From the NCBI GenBank assembly GCA_023418095.1, contig JAEZDL010000161.1:1-16473 (forward strand): a stretch of 16,473 nt of DNA. The letters run 5' to 3'. Of this stretch, positions 1 through 8,417 are shown one piece after another. Positions within the stretch are counted from its first letter, which is position 1; the number at the start of each line of letters is the position of its first letter. This DNA is from Bacteroidota bacterium (GTDB lineage Bacteria; Bacteroidota; Bacteroidia; Flavobacteriales_F; PHOS-HE28). Below the pieces are notes generated by a model, which searched no databases, was not told the DNA's origin, and worked only from the letters and a program-made list of their open reading frames with translations. The position numbers and the translations under genes are program-made.

Positions 1-44
1 GCCGGCGACCGGAGTTGGGTACATTGCAACACCATCCTGATGAA

Positions 45-911
45 ATGATCGAGAGTTCCGAACTGCAGGGAACGCTTCGCCAGAAGCTGTACCGTGTGAT
101 CTTCAAGTCGGATACCAAGCCCGGGCGCGATTTCGATCTGTGGCTGCTGATCGCGATACTGGTGAGCGTGGCGCTGGTGATGCTCGACAGCATGCCGAAG
201 ATCCACGAGCGCTGGGGCCACGAACTATGGGTCGGTGAATGGACGATCACATTGCTCTTCTCCCTGGAATACCTTCTGCGGATCTGGATCTCGCCCAAGC
301 CGCTGAAATACATTTCAAGCTTCTACGGCGTGATCGATCTTTTGGCGATCCTCCCCACTTACCTCAGCCTGATCATTCCAGGTGCACAAACACTGGTGCT
401 CGTGCGCATGCTTCGGGTTACGCGCATCTTCCGGATCTTGAACATGGCGCGGTACATGAGCGAAGCCCGCCTGCTGCTGCTGGCACTGATCGCGAGCCGC
501 CACAGGTTGATCGTGTTCACGCTCGCGGTTTTCGCGATCGTAACTGTTTGCGGTGCTGTGATCTATGTGGTGGAATCACCTGGATCGGGCTTCACCAACA
601 TTCCCAAGAGCATTTATTGGGCGATCGTAACGATCACCACCGTAGGTTATGGCGACATGGCACCAGTGACCGGACTTGGGAGACTGATCGCTAGTTTGAT
701 AATGATCCTCGGTTATGCCCTCATCGCCATCCCCACCGGAATGGTGAGCGTGGAATTCGCGAAGCGCTCCATCCAGGCCAGTGATCGCACCTGCCCGGAT
801 TGCGGGCAGCGCGGCCATTTGGACGAAGCGCTCTATTGTATGCACTGTGGAGGCGAACTTCCGATCTTCGGAAGCCGGCCGCCAAGGGATCAGCGTACCA
901 GCGACACGTGA
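45..911 (+). CDS. Voltage-gated K+ channel (Kv-type, six TM) with C-terminal zinc ribbon
   Basis: Predicted inner-membrane potassium channel, active as a tetramer. Counting from ATG 45 (288 aa), hydrophobic segments lie near residues 32-49 (S1), 64-83 (S2), 95-113 (S3), 155-177 (S5) and 211-238 (S6). S4 (about 117-138) has arginines at 121, 124, 127 and 130, the every-third-residue pattern of a voltage sensor. The pore loop carries the K+ selectivity filter TVGYGD at 199-204. After S6 a short tail holds two CxxC knuckles (CPDCG at 250-254, CMHCG at 265-269), which read as a zinc ribbon. Start is uncertain: the frame is open to the window edge, TTG 15 would add 10 residues, and no clear ribosome binding site is seen. 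ATG 45 was chosen because the conserved part begins soon after it. The 3' end overlaps the convergent PKD gene by 22 bp. Family assignment is firm; the gating stimulus is unknown. Confidence 0.93.
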   Translation: MIESSELQGTLRQKLYRVIFKSDTKPGRDFDLWLLIAILVSVALVMLDSMPKIHERWGHELWVGEWTITLLFSLEYLLRIWISPKPLKYISSFYGVIDLLAILPTYLSLIIPGAQTLVLVRMLRVTRIFRILNMARYMSEARLLLLALIASRHRLIVFTLAVFAIVTVCGAVIYVVESPGSGFTNIPKSIYWAIVTITTVGYGDMAPVTGLGRLIASLIMILGYALIAIPTGMVSVEFAKRSIQASDRTCPDCGQRGHLDEALYCMHCGGELPIFGSRPPRDQRTSDT

Positions 912-3900
912 CCGATGAAGTCGCGTGCATCGCCGTTGCGCGATACGATCACCTTCCACACATAAACGCCGATCGGCATGTCGATCCCGCGGCTCTCACC
1001 GTTCCAACCTTCATTGCGATCGCTCGTCCGGTGGATCTCGTTCCCCCATCGATCGAAGATGAGCAGGCTGTAATCCCATCCATTGAAACCGTTCAGGATC
1101 GGAAGGAACGTGTCGTTCGCACCATCGTTGTTCGGGGTGAACGTGTTCGGGACGAAGATGTCCGGATCCCCTTCCACGGAAATATACCGGCAAAGCGTAT
1201 CCGCGCAGGCGAATGCATTGATCGCGACAAGGCAGATCGTAAAACCACCGCCATCCGCAGGGAAAAGATGGATCGGATGGATCTCGGTTGAATTCTCCTC
1301 ATCCCCGAACGTCCACTCGAAGGTCTGCGCTCCATCGCTCAGATTGATGAACCGGAGCGCATGCCTGATGCTCGATATGGTGTCCGTATTGAAATCGGCA
1401 TGTGGCGTTGGATCGATGCGAACGGCGTTCTCCACGATCAAAGTATCAGTGCAACCGCCCGCGCCGGTGGCGATCAACTGTACGTCATATTCCGCTGGAT
1501 CGGCGTAAACATGGATCGGATCGGCCTCAGCTGAAGTTGCACCATCACCGAATTGCCAATGGAAGTCCGAAGCGTTCAACGATCCGTTCACGAAAAGCAC
1601 ATCCTGCCGTGCGCAACCCGGATCGGGTTGTGAACTGAAGGCCGCCACCGGCGTGGGATGTACGATGAATTCCGCGGTGGACGTATCGATGCATCCGTAC
1701 TGGGTGATCGCAGTGAGCGCGATGGTGTACGTTCCCGGCCCATCGAAGGTGATCTGAGGCTGGTTCAACGTACTTGTCGTACCATTTCCAAAGTCCCAGG
1801 AAAAACCCGCCGCACCTGTTGAATTGTTCATCGTCTGTACACCCACCGGTGAAACGCAACTCGAATTGGCTGAAACCTGGAACGAACTGATCGGCAAGGG
1901 ATGCGCAACGACGATCGATGTCGTCGTATCCGTACAACCGTTCAAGTTCTCGGCGATCAGTGCGATGGTGTATGTGCCGGCTTGCGTGAACGTATGTTGC
2001 GGTGAACTTGCAGCGGAGGTATTTCCATCACCAAAGATCCATTGGAATGCATTACCATCGATAGAAGTGTTCTGCAGATCAATGGTGAGATCGATGCATC
2101 CCGAAGCCGGATCGGGCTCGAAGCCTGCGATCGGTGTGGTCCCAACGGCGATCTGATCGGTAACTGAAGCGACACAACCGTTGAGGATCGATGTCACCGT
2201 AAGCGTCACATCAAACGTCCCGGATATGTTGTAAGCATGGCTGGGATCAGAAAGCACCGATCCGCTTCCATCACCAAAGTTCCAATCCACATCAGCGACA
2301 TCCGGTGTCGTATTGAAGAAGTTCACTTCATCTCCAACACAAAGCGTCTCGGGTGCAGCAGTGAGGGAAGGCTCGGGTGAAGGCAGCACATCGATCTGCA
2401 TGCTATAGCTGTCGTATCCGCAGCCGAACGCGTGCAATTCGATCGTATAGGAGCCCGGATCGGAGAACGTGTGTGACACGGCGGGATCGATGCTCACATT
2501 GCCATCGCCAAGATCCCAATACAACGTGGTATCACCGGTGCAGAATTCAGAGAGGTTCACCGCCAATGGTGCGCAACCGCTCACCGGATCGGAGTTGAAG
2601 AACGCTGTGACCTCGTTGGGAAGTACGGTGATCGTGTATTCAGCCGTATCCATTCCACATTCGTTCGAAGCGATCAATGTGATCGTGAAGTCCTCCGCAT
2701 CGATCTCTGCGGAATAGGTATGCGTTACGATCGGATCGGCGGAAGTGCCCGTCGTTCCATCGCCGAAGTTCCATTGGAACGCATCCGGAAGTCCGATCGA
2801 TGCATTGGCGAAAGGCACTTCGGTGAAAGAACAGTACACGTTCAGATCAGGCGAGAACACAGCCGTTGGCGAAGGCATCACGACAACAGGTGTCGTAGCG
2901 ACCGACGATCCGCAGATATTCGTCGCTTCAAGTGCTATCGAATAGGTGATCGCATCGAATGGATCCGCAGCGAAAGTGAACGATCCGGGAAACTGGTCCG
3001 TGGAATTCCCGATCCCACCGAAGTTCCAATTGAAGGATATCCCTTCACCGATCGAAGCATTGTAGAACTGCACTTCCAACGGACCGCAGCCGGAATCCAC
3101 GTTCAATGTGAACTCTGCCTGGGGAACATCCCAAACTGTGATCGAACTGTACGTAGTATCGCTGCAACCTGCGCCGGTATTAGCGATCAGCATGATCTCG
3201 AATTCACCTTCAGAGGAGAATGCATGAGAAGGTGTATAGGCTGATGAAACCGATCCATCACCGAAACTCCACTCGGCGGCAACACCTCCACTACTCGCGT
3301 TGGTGAATTGAATTGGAACACCCACACAAGCGATCGGATCATGCGTGAAGGAAGCGATCGGTAAAGGATGTACCGTCACGATCGCATCATCGGAATTCGT
3401 GCAACCGGTTGCTGGATCGGTGTAGATGTAAGTAACCAGATTGCCACCTTCAGCAGCCAGTAGAGGATCGAAAACACCCGAAGGATCGACACCGATCCCG
3501 ATCCATGTTCCTCCGATCGGACTAGCCGTAAGCTGTTGCGATCCGCCGTCGAGGCAGACACCAAGATCATTTCCCGCATCAACGATCGGCAATGGATCCA
3601 CCGTGATGATGACCTGATCCTGGATCGCGCACGTGGCGCTTCCGAACGAATACGTAAGCAGATGATCTCCCGGAATGATCGGATCGAACGATCCATCCAC
3701 CGAGATCGAACTTCCGCTCCAGGCGCCGCCGATTGGTGTTCCGCTTAATTGGATGGAACCGGAGTTCACGCAGATCGCCGAATCATTTCCAGCGAAAGCA
3801 GGCTCATCGACTGCAACGACATCCACGATGATCGTATCGCTGTTACTGCAACCTTCGCTGCTCGTGAAGCTGTAGATCAGTTCATCTGAACCGACACCAT

Positions 3901-6900
3901 TGGGGATCAGCGATCCATTTACGGAAACATTCATCCAGCCTGCATCCCATGTTCCGCCGATCGGCGAAGCACTTAGCTCGACAGGCACCGGCTGATCGCA
4001 GAATTGCTGACCGGGACCCGCATCCACCGCAGGGACCGCATTCACTACTGCGGTGATGGTTTCAGTGGATGTGCATCCATCCCCGTCGCTGAACGAATAC
4101 ATGAGCATGTACGATCCCGGCGCAACCTGCATTGGATCGAAGCGCCACGGTGGTCCGGTGATCCCATTCCCGCTCCAGCTTCCACCGATCGGTGTCGCGA
4201 TGAGATCTACTGGCGAAGCATCGGCACAAACGGAAATGTCAGCAGGTACGACGATCTGTGGCGAAGCAAGAACGGTGATCTCCATTTGATCGCTCGTGGC
4301 GCATGTTCCCGATCCAAAATTGTAGGTCGCCTGATAACTTCCGGGTGATGACGGAGTGAAGCTTCCAGAACTTCCGATCCCATTTCCCGCCCACGTTCCA
4401 CCAGCCGGAAAGCCGGACAAATTCACCGGAACGTTTCCCTGGCAGAACGAAGTATCCGCGCCTGCATCAGCGAACTGTGTCACGGGTCCTACAGTGATAT
4501 CGATCGTTGCTGAATTCGTGCAGCCATTGGCATTCGTGAACGAATACGTCGCCGGAAAAACACCAAGTGATCCCGGCACCGGTGTGAAGATGCCAGATGA
4601 CGAGATATTCGATCCGCTCCATGTCCCGGCTGCAGGTGTGCCGGTCAATTGAGTGGGGATCGGTTGATCGCAGAACTCAAGCGGGGCGCCTGCGCTCACG
4701 ACCGGCAACGGGTTCACAGTTACGGTGGCCGTGGCACTTCCCGGACAGCTGCCCACTGTTCCGGTAACCGAATAAGTGGTGGTGGAAGCAGGGCTCGCCA
4801 CGAAGGTCGATCCCGTGAAGATCACCGTGGAACCGATCGACCATTGGTAATTACCCGCGCCGGAAGCCGTAAGGACCGTGCTGCCGCCCGCACAGATCGC
4901 GGAATTCGCGGGCGTGATCGAAACACCTGGCGATGCGATCACCTGCACGTTCACTGTCTGTGGCGAACCTGCGCAGCCACCGCTCGAAACGATCAACGTA
5001 TAGTTCCCGGCATGCGATGCGTTCACACCGGGGATCATGAACGAAGCCTGGCTAGATGTGAAGCCGTTCGGTCCGCTCCAACTGTACGTGGCACCGGGGA
5101 TCGCCGTGGCCGTTACAGAAAGCGTTTGTCCCGCGCAAACTGGGCTGTTAGATGAGATCGCCGGTTGGGAAGGAAGCGAGCCAACGTTCCACGGGATCAT
5201 GTCACTCGCACTGCCACAACTGTTCGTAATCGAAAGGGAGATCGATCCGTTGGTGGCGCCCGCATAACAGATCGATCCTGGATCGGCCGAATTGCTGATC
5301 GCGGGTGATCCACCTGGAAAGTTCCACGCGTAACTGGTGATCGGTGATCCGCAGGAGACCACGGTGGCTGAAGGATCGACGCATTGTCCGGCGCAGATCC
5401 CGGCAAGCGCATCCAGATCCACTTCAGGCGCTGCATTCACCGTAACTGTCTCGTTCTCTGAAAATGTTCCGCAGGAATTGATCGCCTGCAGCTGCACAGT
5501 ATATGTTCCAGCTTCTGTGAATTGGAATTGCGGCTCGTTGGATGATGCTGATGTTCCTCCAGCGAAATACCACGCCAGGATCCCACCACATGGCGGACTG
5601 CTTCCGGATACCGTCCAATTCCGATCCATGGAACAACCGGTAACGGCAGTGGTGTTGTCCGATCCGATCAAGAGCGGAGCGCAACCCGTTGTGGATGAAA
5701 GTGAGAACTCTGGATCGAGCGGTGCTTCAATGCAAACGCAATGTTCAACACTATCGATCCCGCACATCGTATTGCCCACAAGAAGCGTGATACAATAGGT
5801 TCCAGGTTGTGTGAATTGCACGCTGATCGAATTAGATCCGGGCGTCCAATCGTTCGGCTGAAGACTTCCATTGGCCGCTCCCATTCCTGCCGGGATCGCA
5901 TAACCGGAAGCGGGCGAAATGCTCCAGACTTTCCTTGGTGCGGTGCATGCAGCGCCACCCACGCCCGTGCTGGTGTTCGTGAACGTGATCGATGAATTCA
6001 CACAGGCGGTATCCGCAGAAAGCGTATAGGACGCAACCGGTGGATCGGTAATGTAGATCGGACCTGCTGTGGCGTAGGAAACGATCGGGCAAGGCGTTAC
6101 CGCATCGATCCTGAAAACGTACGGTGCACCGGGACAATTCGTGTTCGGATAACCATACGTGATCGATGCTGGCGGCGGATGCTGCAGCGTGGTGCTGTTG
6201 CCGTCGCCGTAAGTGATCAGGTATTCCGTTCCGGGCGAATTTCCCGCGACATTGTTGATCGGAAAAGTGAGCGGCGTACCTGCGCAAACGACCGTGTTCC
6301 CTGGATTACTTGTCCCGACTGATGGATTGCTTCCGAGGAAAACATCCGCTGAAAGCGTGTTTGAACAACCGTTCGGATTCGTGATCGTGTAGGTGATCGT
6401 GTTCAGCCCGATCGGATAATTATGGCTTGAGTTCCAACCGATCCCTGGTGGGTTGAAGTTCGTCGGCGGTGTTCCCCAATTCACGCTGAACGTGGCGCCA
6501 GCAGCAGCAAGGCTCGCATCCGTGAATTGAAAATCATAGTCCGTATCACCAGTCCCGCAAAGCGCGAAACTGCTGCCATCGGGCGAAACGTACAGATCGG
6601 GATTTGGATCATTCGAGGTAAGCACCGCATCCGGCGTGGCCTGAACTGTGATCGTTACCTGATCGGTCGCCGAGCAACCATTCGCATCGGTGATAGAAAG
6701 TGTGAGCGAAAAGGATTGATCCGTGTTGGTCGATGAAGGAAAATTGAAGACCGTTTGCAGCGAACTGGTGGTGGAGAGATGACTGCTTCCGCTGCCCGAC
6801 CAGCTCACGCTGAAAGGCGCAGCGCCCGTGGCCGATCCGTTCAAATTCAATCCCGATCCAGCGCAGATCGAATAGGTCGGCGATCCGGCATCAGCGGTGC

Positions 6901-6994
6901 ATTGCGCTGTGGCCGAAAGCGAAGGAAAGAGCCAGGCACAACCCAACAACATTCCGATCGCGCTGCGCGACACATCGATCCAGATGGATTTCAT
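890..6994 (-). CDS. Giant secreted PKD/Ig-like repeat protein with T9SS type B (CHU_C) sorting domain
   Basis: 2034-residue exported protein, probably cell-surface attached or released by the type IX secretion system; molecular target unknown. Residues 1 to about 31 are a signal peptide (basic start, hydrophobic core, SATAQ before the first Cys). Residues 32 to about 780 are Ig/PKD-like beta-sandwich modules with paired Cys. About 765-1206 hold six modules with a GG(T/S)W(S)G signature. About 1207-1940 hold nine PKD domains marked by WxFGDG; two are degenerate (WNFGGIG and WTFGDEE). The last 90 residues match the gliding-motility C-terminal domain: FVPNTFTPNNDGANDTF, IFDRWGNEI, GWNG, GVYVWKV. 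Such domains direct export through T9SS in Bacteroidota; PKD arrays usually mediate adhesion or carbohydrate/protein binding. No catalytic domain is recognised. The ATG at 6994 is directly followed by the signal peptide. It lies 84 bp downstream of a same-strand hydrolase gene, and its stop (TGA) lies inside the channel gene's 3' end. Confidence 0.96.
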   Translation of the reverse strand: MKSIWIDVSRSAIGMLLGCAWLFPSLSATAQCTADAGSPTYSICAGSGLNLNGSATGAAPFSVSWSGSGSSHLSTTSSLQTVFNFPSSTNTDQSFSLTLSITDANGCSATDQVTITVQATPDAVLTSNDPNPDLYVSPDGSSFALCGTGDTDYDFQFTDASLAAAGATFSVNWGTPPTNFNPPGIGWNSSHNYPIGLNTITYTITNPNGCSNTLSADVFLGSNPSVGTSNPGNTVVCAGTPLTFPINNVAGNSPGTEYLITYGDGNSTTLQHPPPASITYGYPNTNCPGAPYVFRIDAVTPCPIVSYATAGPIYITDPPVASYTLSADTACVNSSITFTNTSTGVGGAACTAPRKVWSISPASGYAIPAGMGAANGSLQPNDWTPGSNSISVQFTQPGTYCITLLVGNTMCGIDSVEHCVCIEAPLDPEFSLSSTTGCAPLLIGSDNTTAVTGCSMDRNWTVSGSSPPCGGILAWYFAGGTSASSNEPQFQFTEAGTYTVQLQAINSCGTFSENETVTVNAAPEVDLDALAGICAGQCVDPSATVVSCGSPITSYAWNFPGGSPAISNSADPGSICYAGATNGSISLSITNSCGSASDMIPWNVGSLPSQPAISSNSPVCAGQTLSVTATAIPGATYSWSGPNGFTSSQASFMIPGVNASHAGNYTLIVSSGGCAGSPQTVNVQVIASPGVSITPANSAICAGGSTVLTASGAGNYQWSIGSTVIFTGSTFVASPASTTTYSVTGTVGSCPGSATATVTVNPLPVVSAGAPLEFCDQPIPTQLTGTPAAGTWSGSNISSSGIFTPVPGSLGVFPATYSFTNANGCTNSATIDITVGPVTQFADAGADTSFCQGNVPVNLSGFPAGGTWAGNGIGSSGSFTPSSPGSYQATYNFGSGTCATSDQMEITVLASPQIVVPADISVCADASPVDLIATPIGGSWSGNGITGPPWRFDPMQVAPGSYMLMYSFSDGDGCTSTETITAVVNAVPAVDAGPGQQFCDQPVPVELSASPIGGTWDAGWMNVSVNGSLIPNGVGSDELIYSFTSSEGCSNSDTIIVDVVAVDEPAFAGNDSAICVNSGSIQLSGTPIGGAWSGSSISVDGSFDPIIPGDHLLTYSFGSATCAIQDQVIITVDPLPIVDAGNDLGVCLDGGSQQLTASPIGGTWIGIGVDPSGVFDPLLAAEGGNLVTYIYTDPATGCTNSDDAIVTVHPLPIASFTHDPIACVGVPIQFTNASSGGVAAEWSFGDGSVSSAYTPSHAFSSEGEFEIMLIANTGAGCSDTTYSSITVWDVPQAEFTLNVDSGCGPLEVQFYNASIGEGISFNWNFGGIGNSTDQFPGSFTFAADPFDAITYSIALEATNICGSSVATTPVVVMPSPTAVFSPDLNVYCSFTEVPFANASIGLPDAFQWNFGDGTTGTSADPIVTHTYSAEIDAEDFTITLIASNECGMDTAEYTITVLPNEVTAFFNSDPVSGCAPLAVNLSEFCTGDTTLYWDLGDGNVSIDPAVSHTFSDPGSYTIELHAFGCGYDSYSMQIDVLPSPEPSLTAAPETLCVGDEVNFFNTTPDVADVDWNFGDGSGSVLSDPSHAYNISGTFDVTLTVTSILNGCVASVTDQIAVGTTPIAGFEPDPASGCIDLTIDLQNTSIDGNAFQWIFGDGNTSAASSPQHTFTQAGTYTIALIAENLNGCTDTTTSIVVAHPLPISSFQVSANSSCVSPVGVQTMNNSTGAAGFSWDFGNGTTSTLNQPQITFDGPGTYTIALTAITQYGCIDTSTAEFIVHPTPVAAFSSQPDPGCARQDVLFVNGSLNASDFHWQFGDGATSAEADPIHVYADPAEYDVQLIATGAGGCTDTLIVENAVRIDPTPHADFNTDTISSIRHALRFINLSDGAQTFEWTFGDEENSTEIHPIHLFPADGGGFTICLVAINAFACADTLCRYISVEGDPDIFVPNTFTPNNDGANDTFLPILNGFNGWDYSLLIFDRWGNEIHRTSDRNEGWNGESRGIDMPIGVYVWKVIVSRNGDARDFIGHVSLVR
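1180..3372 (-). repeat. Nine tandem PKD-domain coding repeats within the T9SS protein
   Basis: Protein-level repeat of roughly 80 residues per unit. Each unit has a WxFGDG-like strand followed about 15-25 residues later by a HxF/Y...G.Y/F.I.L strand, the PKD fold signature. The DNA copies are strongly diverged, so this is an old array and not a recent expansion. Boundaries are approximate. Confidence 0.85.
3373..4702 (-). repeat. Six GGTWSG-type beta-sandwich module repeats within the T9SS protein
   Basis: Six units of about 70-75 residues. Each has a Cys near its start, a P(I/A)GG(T/S)W(S)G core, a GxFxP turn and a Y(S/N/I)(F/Y)...C(T/A/S) closing strand. A single related module (GTWSGQG, then GLFDP) also occurs in the plus-strand giant gene near 13350-13480. 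Function unknown; this type of module is common in large Bacteroidota surface proteins. Boundaries are approximate. Confidence 0.75.
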
Positions 6995-7014
6995 CGGGTC
7001 GAAAGTTGCCTGAA

Positions 7015-7043
7015 CCGAAGTATCGTTCTCGGGTCAGCTTCAA
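7015..7043 (-). promoter_or_regulatory. Weak candidate Bacteroidota-type promoter for the PKD/T9SS gene
   Basis: On the minus strand a TTG at 7043-7041 is followed after 18 bp by TACTTCGG at 7022-7015, which partly matches the Bacteroidota -7 consensus TAnnTTTG (two mismatches). It ends about 20 bp before the start ATG. The spacing is plausible but the match is weak. If real, it would let the giant gene be transcribed apart from the upstream hydrolases. Confidence 0.2.
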
Positions 7044-7078
7044 CCGGTTATCAACCGACTGACATGGACAACGCAACG

Positions 7079-7732
7079 TCACTTACCGATCGCCGATAGT
7101 TCTTTTCGCAAGATCTCTCCGATGCGATCGGCCTTGTTGAAGACCATGAAATGGCCGCCATCCTTCACTGAGATCGCATCCTTGATCGAGCCGATCGGCA
7201 TCAGGTGATCGTTGTCGCCATGGATGTGGATCAGCCTTGGTCCCACTTCTTTCGAGCCGTTCCAATTGAGGCATGCGTTCATCTGCATCTTGATCTTTTC
7301 AGGCGGGGTTTCGCGTGCGAATTGCTCGATCAGTTTACGGTCCTCTTCGGTTTCCGCGCCCATCTGCCAGTAAAGAAGTGGCAGCACCCGATCGATGAAT
7401 TTCTTCGAAACAACGCGTTCCGGATGGGTTCCTCGCAGCTGCTTGATCCAGATCGGCATCTCATCCGGACCTTTCCAACTGCTGATGATGATCACCAGTT
7501 CAGGCTTGGTGATCGCGGCCATTTCCTGCACGATCATCCCGCCCATGCTCATGCCGATCAACACATGCCTCTCCTTCCCCACCGCTCGCGCCAACTCACG
7601 TGCATGATCGTGGATCGACGCGCCGAATTCCAGATCGGGCAACTCCAGCACCTTCACTTCATGACCCGCGGGATCGAACTTGGAAAAGATGCGCCGATCG
7701 GAAGCAAGGCCGGGCACCAGGTACAATTGCAT
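7079..7732 (-). CDS. Alpha/beta hydrolase (second of a tandem pair)
   Basis: 217-residue single-domain alpha/beta-fold hydrolase, probably cytoplasmic; substrate unknown, with carboxylesterase or thioesterase-like activity the usual range of the family. The nucleophile elbow is GMSMGG with Ser62. The acid is probably Asp175 in HGDNDHLMP, and the base is His194 in GGHFMVF, so the triad looks complete. The N-terminus has a PGLASDRR stretch where the oxyanion-hole loop is expected. The ATG at 7732 was chosen because the paralogue begins at the same point (YLVPG versus YLLPG). Although the frame stays open upstream to 8290, that extension is only a shadow of the neighbouring gene in another frame. 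It starts 14 bp after the first hydrolase ends and has no signal peptide or membrane segment. Confidence 0.92.
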   Translation of the reverse strand: MQLYLVPGLASDRRIFSKFDPAGHEVKVLELPDLEFGASIHDHARELARAVGKERHVLIGMSMGGMIVQEMAAITKPELVIIISSWKGPDEMPIWIKQLRGTHPERVVSKKFIDRVLPLLYWQMGAETEEDRKLIEQFARETPPEKIKMQMNACLNWNGSKEVGPRLIHIHGDNDHLMPIGSIKDAISVKDGGHFMVFNKADRIGEILRKELSAIGK

Positions 7733-7746
7733 CGCCCAAAGATCGA

Positions 7747-8379
7747 TCAGATCACCTGCTGAACGATGCGCGCGATCTCCTTCGGCCGCGTGATCATCAT
7801 CACGTGTGATCCGCCTTTCACCACATGATCCACCGGGAAACGCAACGGCAGCAACGTATCGCGATCGCCGTGGATCCGCACGATCGGGCCTTTCCATTGC
7901 GAACCCTTCCAGCGCAGGATCGCACCGGCGCTTACGCGGATCTGTTGTGCGGTCTGCTTCACCGCCATGTCGAACAGGATCTTTGCGATCTCGGGATCGC
8001 CTTTGTTCCACCATTGGCGGATCGGCCAGGTGGCGTGCATGGTGAAATTCGTGATCAGGTTGTGCAGCCTGAAGCGGCGTGAATTGCGCAACAACGCAGG
8101 CCATTCCTGCGGACCGGTGATCGACGAAACGAGGATCACTTTGCGTGGATCGGTGAGCAATGCGAGCTCCTGCGCCACCATGCCACCCATGCTCACCCCA
8201 AGCAACACATGCGGTTTTGATCGATCGATCCGTTCGCTTAATGTCCTCGCAATATCGGCGAGCGAATGGTTCGGCTCGATCCGCGGCCAATCCAGCGGAA
8301 AAAGATCATGCCCCGGCAACTCGAACTTCTCGAACAGTCGGCGATCGCAGGCCACACCGGGCAGCAGATAGACATCCAT
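7747..8379 (-). CDS. Alpha/beta hydrolase (first of a tandem pair)
   Basis: 210-residue alpha/beta-fold hydrolase, clearly paralogous along its length to the gene 14 bp downstream (shared YLxPGxAxDRRxFxKF start, GxSMGGM elbow, HGDxD and GG(S)H motifs). Candidate triad: Ser63 in GVSMGG, Asp174 in HGDRDTLLP and His192 in GGSHVMM. Between the elbow and the acid it carries a Trp- and Arg-rich cap segment (about 90-160) that differs from the paralogue and may set substrate choice. It begins 38 bp after hutH ends, so it is probably co-transcribed with hisS-hutH. No signal peptide is seen, suggesting a cytoplasmic enzyme. Substrate not predictable from sequence. Confidence 0.93.
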   Translation of the reverse strand: MDVYLLPGVACDRRLFEKFELPGHDLFPLDWPRIEPNHSLADIARTLSERIDRSKPHVLLGVSMGGMVAQELALLTDPRKVILVSSITGPQEWPALLRNSRRFRLHNLITNFTMHATWPIRQWWNKGDPEIAKILFDMAVKQTAQQIRVSAGAILRWKGSQWKGPIVRIHGDRDTLLPLRFPVDHVVKGGSHVMMITRPKEIARIVQQVI

Positions 8380-8417
8380 CGAGCGCGCAGTTGGCAGATC
8401 TTGTGCCTTGAGGGAAG

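Noticed and set aside
7045..7057. Inverted repeat CGGTT-ATC-AACCG between the hydrolase and the T9SS gene as a terminator
   Set aside because: The stem is only 5 bp with a 3-base loop and has no following T-tract. It could be a chance hairpin or a weak operator.
800..7099. Numerous plus-strand ORFs of 60-174 residues across the giant T9SS gene
   Set aside because: They are Arg/Cys/Ser-rich shadow translations without motifs, starts or ribosome binding sites, lying within a well-supported 2034-residue gene.
7733..8290. N-terminal extension of the second hydrolase frame, giving an apparent 403-residue protein
   Set aside because: The extension is low-complexity and Arg/His-rich, with no family resemblance, and it lies over the first hydrolase gene in another frame. 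The paralogue alignment places the true start at ATG 7732.
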